From the NCBI GenBank assembly GCA_031278315.1, contig JAITKS010000467.1, forward strand, positions 1-16,717: DNA of 16,717 bases, read 5' to 3'. The notes below the pieces were generated by a model, which worked only from the letters and a program-made list of their open reading frames with translations, was not told where the DNA came from and made no database searches. Made by a program: the position numbers and the translations under genes. Positions 13,934-16,717 of the stretch are shown piece after piece. The stretch is from Planctomycetaceae bacterium. Lineage in GTDB: Bacteria > Planctomycetota > Planctomycetia > Pirellulales > Thermoguttaceae. The number at the start of each line of letters is the position of its first letter. Within the stretch, counting starts at the first letter, position 1.

Positions 13934-13957
13934 GCTAAAGCATACGATTAATAAAGT
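13922..13957 (+). repeat. 36-base CTTCCGTAAGCTAAAGCAT repeat, copy 1, overlapping a stop codon
   Basis: These 36 bases match 16425-16460 with a single difference (A for G after CATACG). The unit can pair CCGTA with TACGG in the second copy. In this copy its TAA is the stop codon of the hydrolase gene, so the repeat reaches 12 bases into the coding sequence. A degenerate GTCCATAGCGAGAC unit follows at 13961. Confidence 0.8.
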
Positions 13958-13977
13958 ACCGTCCATAGCGAGACGTG

Positions 13978-14130
13978 TTTAGTGATTAGTGTTTAGTGGT
14001 TAGTGGTTAGTGGTTAGTTCGCATGCGGAAATTGGTGATGGGGGTAAGTTCGAATCTCTAAATTCCGAAACTTTAATCATTAACCTTTAACTACTAATAT
14101 TCATCACTAACCACTAACCACTGACCACTA
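13978..14130. repeat. Heptamer-armed palindromic element, copy 2
   Basis: The left arm (13978-14017) has TTAGTGATTAGTGTTTAGTG and then repeated GTTAGTG units, followed by TTCGCATGCGGAAATTGG. The centre contains TTCGAATCTCTAAATTC and TTTAATCATTAACC. The right arm (14104-14130) has CACTAACCACTAACCACTGA. Order, orientation and core agree with 4201-4366. The element is followed by AGTCCATAGCGGGACTTCTT (14135-14158 unit), a small hairpin that recurs at 16474-16497. Confidence 0.85.
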
Positions 14131-14216
14131 TCCAAGTCCATAGCGGGACTTCTTGATAGTTAACTCCTTTTCGTGTATTCCGTGTTTAAAAATTACAAAA
14201 AATTGAAAAACCATTA

Positions 14217-14250
14217 TTCCACTGATATATTACTTTCACAGATATATTAC
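14217..14250 (+). repeat. Direct pair of 17-base motifs before recG
   Basis: TTCCACTGATATATTAC (14217-14233, full consensus) and TTTCACAGATATATTAC (14234-14250) stand exactly head to tail with no spacer, 19 bases before the recG ATG. They would lie in the recG promoter or leader. Confidence 0.8.
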
Positions 14251-14269
14251 AAAAAAAATCATAACACAG

Positions 14270-16357
14270 ATGAGTTCAGAAACATTTGATAATTTATTTA
14301 CGCCGGTTCAATTTTTGAAAGGAGTCGGCGAGTTGCGCGGAGAACGGTTAAATCGAATTGGAATCAAACGCGCTGTTGATCTATTGTTTAATTTTCCACG
14401 CGATTATCTCGACTTGACCGAGCGGGTTGAAGTCGATCAACTTAATCCAGACAATATACAAACGGTAGTCGGTACGATAGAGACATGGGAATCGCGGGCA
14501 ACACGGCGCGGTAAAATGCAAGCTCTATTTGTTGATTGTGTCAAGGGTTTTGTAAAAGCGATTTGGTTTAATATGCCGTTTGTTATACGGGACTTTGCAC
14601 CTAAACGCCGCGTCATGCTTACAGGTAAACCGAAATTTGATCATCCTTATTGGGTGATGATGCACCCGCAAATAACTTATCTCACCGACAACGATGTCGA
14701 TTCTGAAACATACTCTTTTCTGCCGATATATCCATTAACCGAAGGAATCAAACAGCATCATTTGCGAAAAATTATGCGTGAAATGCTGCCTGATTATGTT
14801 TCCAAACTCGAAGAAGTTTTTCCGTCTGATTTCTTGATACAACACCAACTTTTGCCGATAGCACAAGCAGTAAAAGCGATTCATTTTCCTGCCAATAAAC
14901 AAGAAATAATTTTAGCAAAAAGACGATTTGTATATCAAGAATTATTTATTCTGCAACTCGGACTTGCGATTCGCCGGTTACAGCATCGTACTAAGCTCAA
15001 AGCGACACCGTTATATTCTAATCGCGATATCGATATAAAAATCCGCAAACGTTTTCCGTTCCAATTGACTAACTCGCAAGAAAATGTAATTAAAGAAATC
15101 TTAAACGATATGACACAAGCAGTGCCTATGAATCGTCTTTTGCAAGGCGATGTTGGAAGCGGCAAAACTGTTGTTGCAATTTATGCGATGCTTGTAACTG
15201 TTGCGAATGGACATCAAGCCGTTTTTATGGCACCGACTGAAATTCTAGCAAGGCAGCATTTACGTACAATAAATCGTATGCTTGAAGGCAGCCGTGTGAA
15301 TGTAGTATCGTTGTTAGGCGGTCAACGTCCGGCGGAGCGGGCTGCTGTTCTGCAAGAAATTACTGCGGGAGCTGCTAATATAATTATCGGTACGCAGGCT
15401 ATAATTTATGGTGAAATTCCATTTCATAAACTTGGTCTAGTTATAATTGATGAGCAGCATAAATTTGGTGTGATGCAGCGTGCGGTTCTTAAATCGAATG
15501 AAAAATTCGACCCGCACTATCTAGTAATGACAGCAACGCCAATTCCGCGAAGTGTTGCTATGACAGTATTCGGCGATCTTGATGTTTCCGTGATGCACGA
15601 ACTCCCGCCGGGCAGACAAAAGGTAATAACTTATGTTTCAAATCCTGAAAATAGAGCAAAATGGTGGGACTTTATGGCACGTAAAATTAGGGAGAATCGT
15701 TGGCAAGCTTATATCGTCGTACCGTTGATTGAAGAGTCTGAAAATTTTGACGCCCGCAGTTTGAACGAAGTTTATGAGCAATTATCAAATGACGCATTTG
15801 CAGGATTTAAAATTGGAATTTTACACGGTCGAATGACAACGGAAGATAAAGATCGAATTATGTTTGATTTCAGAACAGGTGAAATTGAAATTCTGATTGC
15901 AACAACTGTGATTGAAGTCGGCGTTGATGTCCCTAATGCAAACTTGATGACAATAGAAAGTGCGGAACGTTTTGGTTTATCGCAACTACATCAGTTAAGG
16001 GGACGAATCGGAAGAGGTAAAAAACCGGGCTATTGTACTGTTTTCACAACGAACTCAAATGAAGAATCGCAAAAAAGATTAACCGCCTTTGCAGCAACTT
16101 CGGACGGATTTAAGTTAGCCGAAGAAGACCTAAAAATTCGCGGCGCCGGAGATTTATTCGGCACGCAACAACACGGCATCCCGCCTTTCAAAATTGCTGA
16201 CTTGGTAAGAGACAAAGAAATCGTAGAAGAAGCACGCAAAGATGCAATTGAAATGGTTACATCTGATCCCGGACTAGCCAATCCCGAACATACAAAACTA
16301 CGCCGTCAAATGCTAACAAGATACGGTACCGTTTTAAATCTAGGAGATGTCGGATAA
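14270..16357 (+). CDS. recG: ATP-dependent DNA helicase RecG
   Basis: This 695-residue enzyme remodels stalled replication forks and Holliday junctions. An N-terminal wedge/OB part (about 12-150) starts with FLKGVGELRGERLNRIGI and LFNFPRDYLDL. The helicase core has Walker A GDVGSGKT (293-300), the DEQH box (394-397, DEQHKFGVMQR), the ATPIPRS motif, and motif VI QLRGRIGRG (575-583). The C-terminal RecG/TRG region includes DLKIRGAGDLFGTQQHG. Length and domain order are normal and nothing is missing. The ATG at 14270 gives the expected N-terminus but has no Shine-Dalgarno sequence, and two 17-base motifs lie just before it. The gene is monocistronic and is followed by repeats with no evident terminator. 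Confidence 0.97.
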   Translation: MSSETFDNLFTPVQFLKGVGELRGERLNRIGIKRAVDLLFNFPRDYLDLTERVEVDQLNPDNIQTVVGTIETWESRATRRGKMQALFVDCVKGFVKAIWFNMPFVIRDFAPKRRVMLTGKPKFDHPYWVMMHPQITYLTDNDVDSETYSFLPIYPLTEGIKQHHLRKIMREMLPDYVSKLEEVFPSDFLIQHQLLPIAQAVKAIHFPANKQEIILAKRRFVYQELFILQLGLAIRRLQHRTKLKATPLYSNRDIDIKIRKRFPFQLTNSQENVIKEILNDMTQAVPMNRLLQGDVGSGKTVVAIYAMLVTVANGHQAVFMAPTEILARQHLRTINRMLEGSRVNVVSLLGGQRPAERAAVLQEITAGAANIIIGTQAIIYGEIPFHKLGLVIIDEQHKFGVMQRAVLKSNEKFDPHYLVMTATPIPRSVAMTVFGDLDVSVMHELPPGRQKVITYVSNPENRAKWWDFMARKIRENRWQAYIVVPLIEESENFDARSLNEVYEQLSNDAFAGFKIGILHGRMTTEDKDRIMFDFRTGEIEILIATTVIEVGVDVPNANLMTIESAERFGLSQLHQLRGRIGRGKKPGYCTVFTTNSNEESQKRLTAFAATSDGFKLAEEDLKIRGAGDLFGTQQHGIPPFKIADLVRDKEIVEEARKDAIEMVTSDPGLANPEHTKLRRQMLTRYGTVLNLGDVG

Positions 16358-16374
16358 ACGATTACAACCGTATG

Positions 16375-16420
16375 CGGGAACGCAGACGTCTTGCCTGCAT
16401 TATTTTTCGTTACGAAAAAT
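16375..16420. repeat. GGGAACGCAG unit with T/A palindrome, copy 2
   Basis: CGGGAACGCAGACGTCTTG is followed by CCTGCAT and the palindrome ATTTTTCGTTACGAAAAAT (16402-16420). It is the counterpart of 11565-11607; here the palindrome sequence differs but symmetry is kept. Confidence 0.7.
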
Positions 16421-16424
16421 AAAG

Positions 16425-16460
16425 CTCCTTCCGTAAGCTAAAGCATACGGTTAATAAAGT
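16425..16460 (+). repeat. 36-base CTTCCGTAAGCTAAAGCAT repeat, copy 2
   Basis: This is the counterpart of 13922-13957. Here CCGTA and TACGG form a 5-bp stem around AGCTAAAGCA. It ends AATAAAGTTTTTTT, so this copy could act as a weak terminator for recG. Confidence 0.75.
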
Positions 16461-16572
16461 TTTTTTGGTGAATAGTCCCTAGCGGGACTTCTTGATATAC
16501 TCATTGTACTTTAAAATTCGGTATTATTTTTTGTAACGAAAAAGGTGACCGTTCACGGATAAAACTAGAATC

Positions 16573-16651
16573 GCCCTGAAAGGGCAACCGGATTATAACC
16601 CGCCCCAGCGGGGCGGGTAAAAGTCCCCCCTCCCCGAAGCCCTGAAAGGGC
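16573..16651. repeat. GC-rich palindrome cluster
   Basis: The 13-mer GCCCTGAAAGGGC occurs at 16573-16585 and 16639-16651. Between them a perfect 8-bp hairpin CCCGCCCC-AGC-GGGGCGGG spans 16599-16617. The block is far richer in G+C than its surroundings and has no coding frame. It may be a dispersed palindromic element. Confidence 0.8.
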
Positions 16652-16717
16652 GGCAGGATATTATGACACGATTATTGTGAAGAATCCGACAAAAAAAGAC
16701 AAATAGCAAATCATCCG

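Larger units (their letters stand above)
16358..16717. other. Repeat cluster downstream of recG
   Basis: No gene is seen in 360 bases. It contains the GGGAACGCAG unit with palindrome (16375-16420), the 36-base repeat copy 2 (16425-16460), TTTTTTGGTGAATAGT (16461-16476; a similar phrase lies near 4709-4726), the AGTCCCTAGCGGGACTTCTT unit (16474-16497) and a GC-rich palindrome cluster (16573-16651). The window ends in unannotated AT-rich sequence. Confidence 0.65.

Overview
The window looks like a chromosomal segment from an AT-rich member of the Planctomycetota. This rests on gene content and is inference: a large secreted HzsA-like c-type cytochrome with a propeller domain, a DcaP-like porin, the C-terminal end of a pseudopilin-like protein, and weak or absent Shine-Dalgarno sequences before most genes. 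Coding DNA is visibly richer in G+C than the long AT-rich gaps between genes. Nothing looks like a phage, an insertion sequence or a CRISPR array.

Layout. The end of a pseudopilin-like gene (2-172, +) is closed by a strong terminator (220-280). A porin gene (428-1810) is the only gene on the minus strand. A two-gene unit follows: a small TPR protein and a single-domain response regulator (2437-3205). Next come a DUF58 protein (3345-4211), O-acetylhomoserine sulfhydrylase (metY, 5301-6593), translation initiation factor IF-1 (infA, 7379-7615), tRNA-Thr(CGU) (7904-7976), the HzsA-like secreted cytochrome (8174-11269), an N-terminally truncated DinG-type helicase (11695-12405), an exported metallo-beta-lactamase-fold hydrolase (12989-13933) and recG (14270-16357). 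Apart from the TPR/response-regulator pair, the genes are well separated and probably transcribed singly. They do not form one pathway: housekeeping functions (MetY, IF-1, tRNA, RecG) are mixed with envelope and exported proteins.

The most striking content is between the genes. About one third of the window is non-coding and is built from a mosaic of repeat families. These include a 17-base motif (GTAATATATCAGTGGAA) present about 15 times in either orientation, two copies of a palindromic element bounded by TTAGTGG heptamer arrays, a 62-base composite present twice, CACGAAA-rich inverted repeats, ACACAGAG and ATCCTGTA tandem arrays, and several perfect hairpins. Two genes (DUF58 and the hydrolase) end inside repeat copies, which supply their stop codons. 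Separately, the leaders of metY and tRNA-Thr share a promoter-like 15-mer followed by two small hairpins whose pairing is kept by compensatory changes. This is a candidate conserved RNA or promoter element that I do not recognise.
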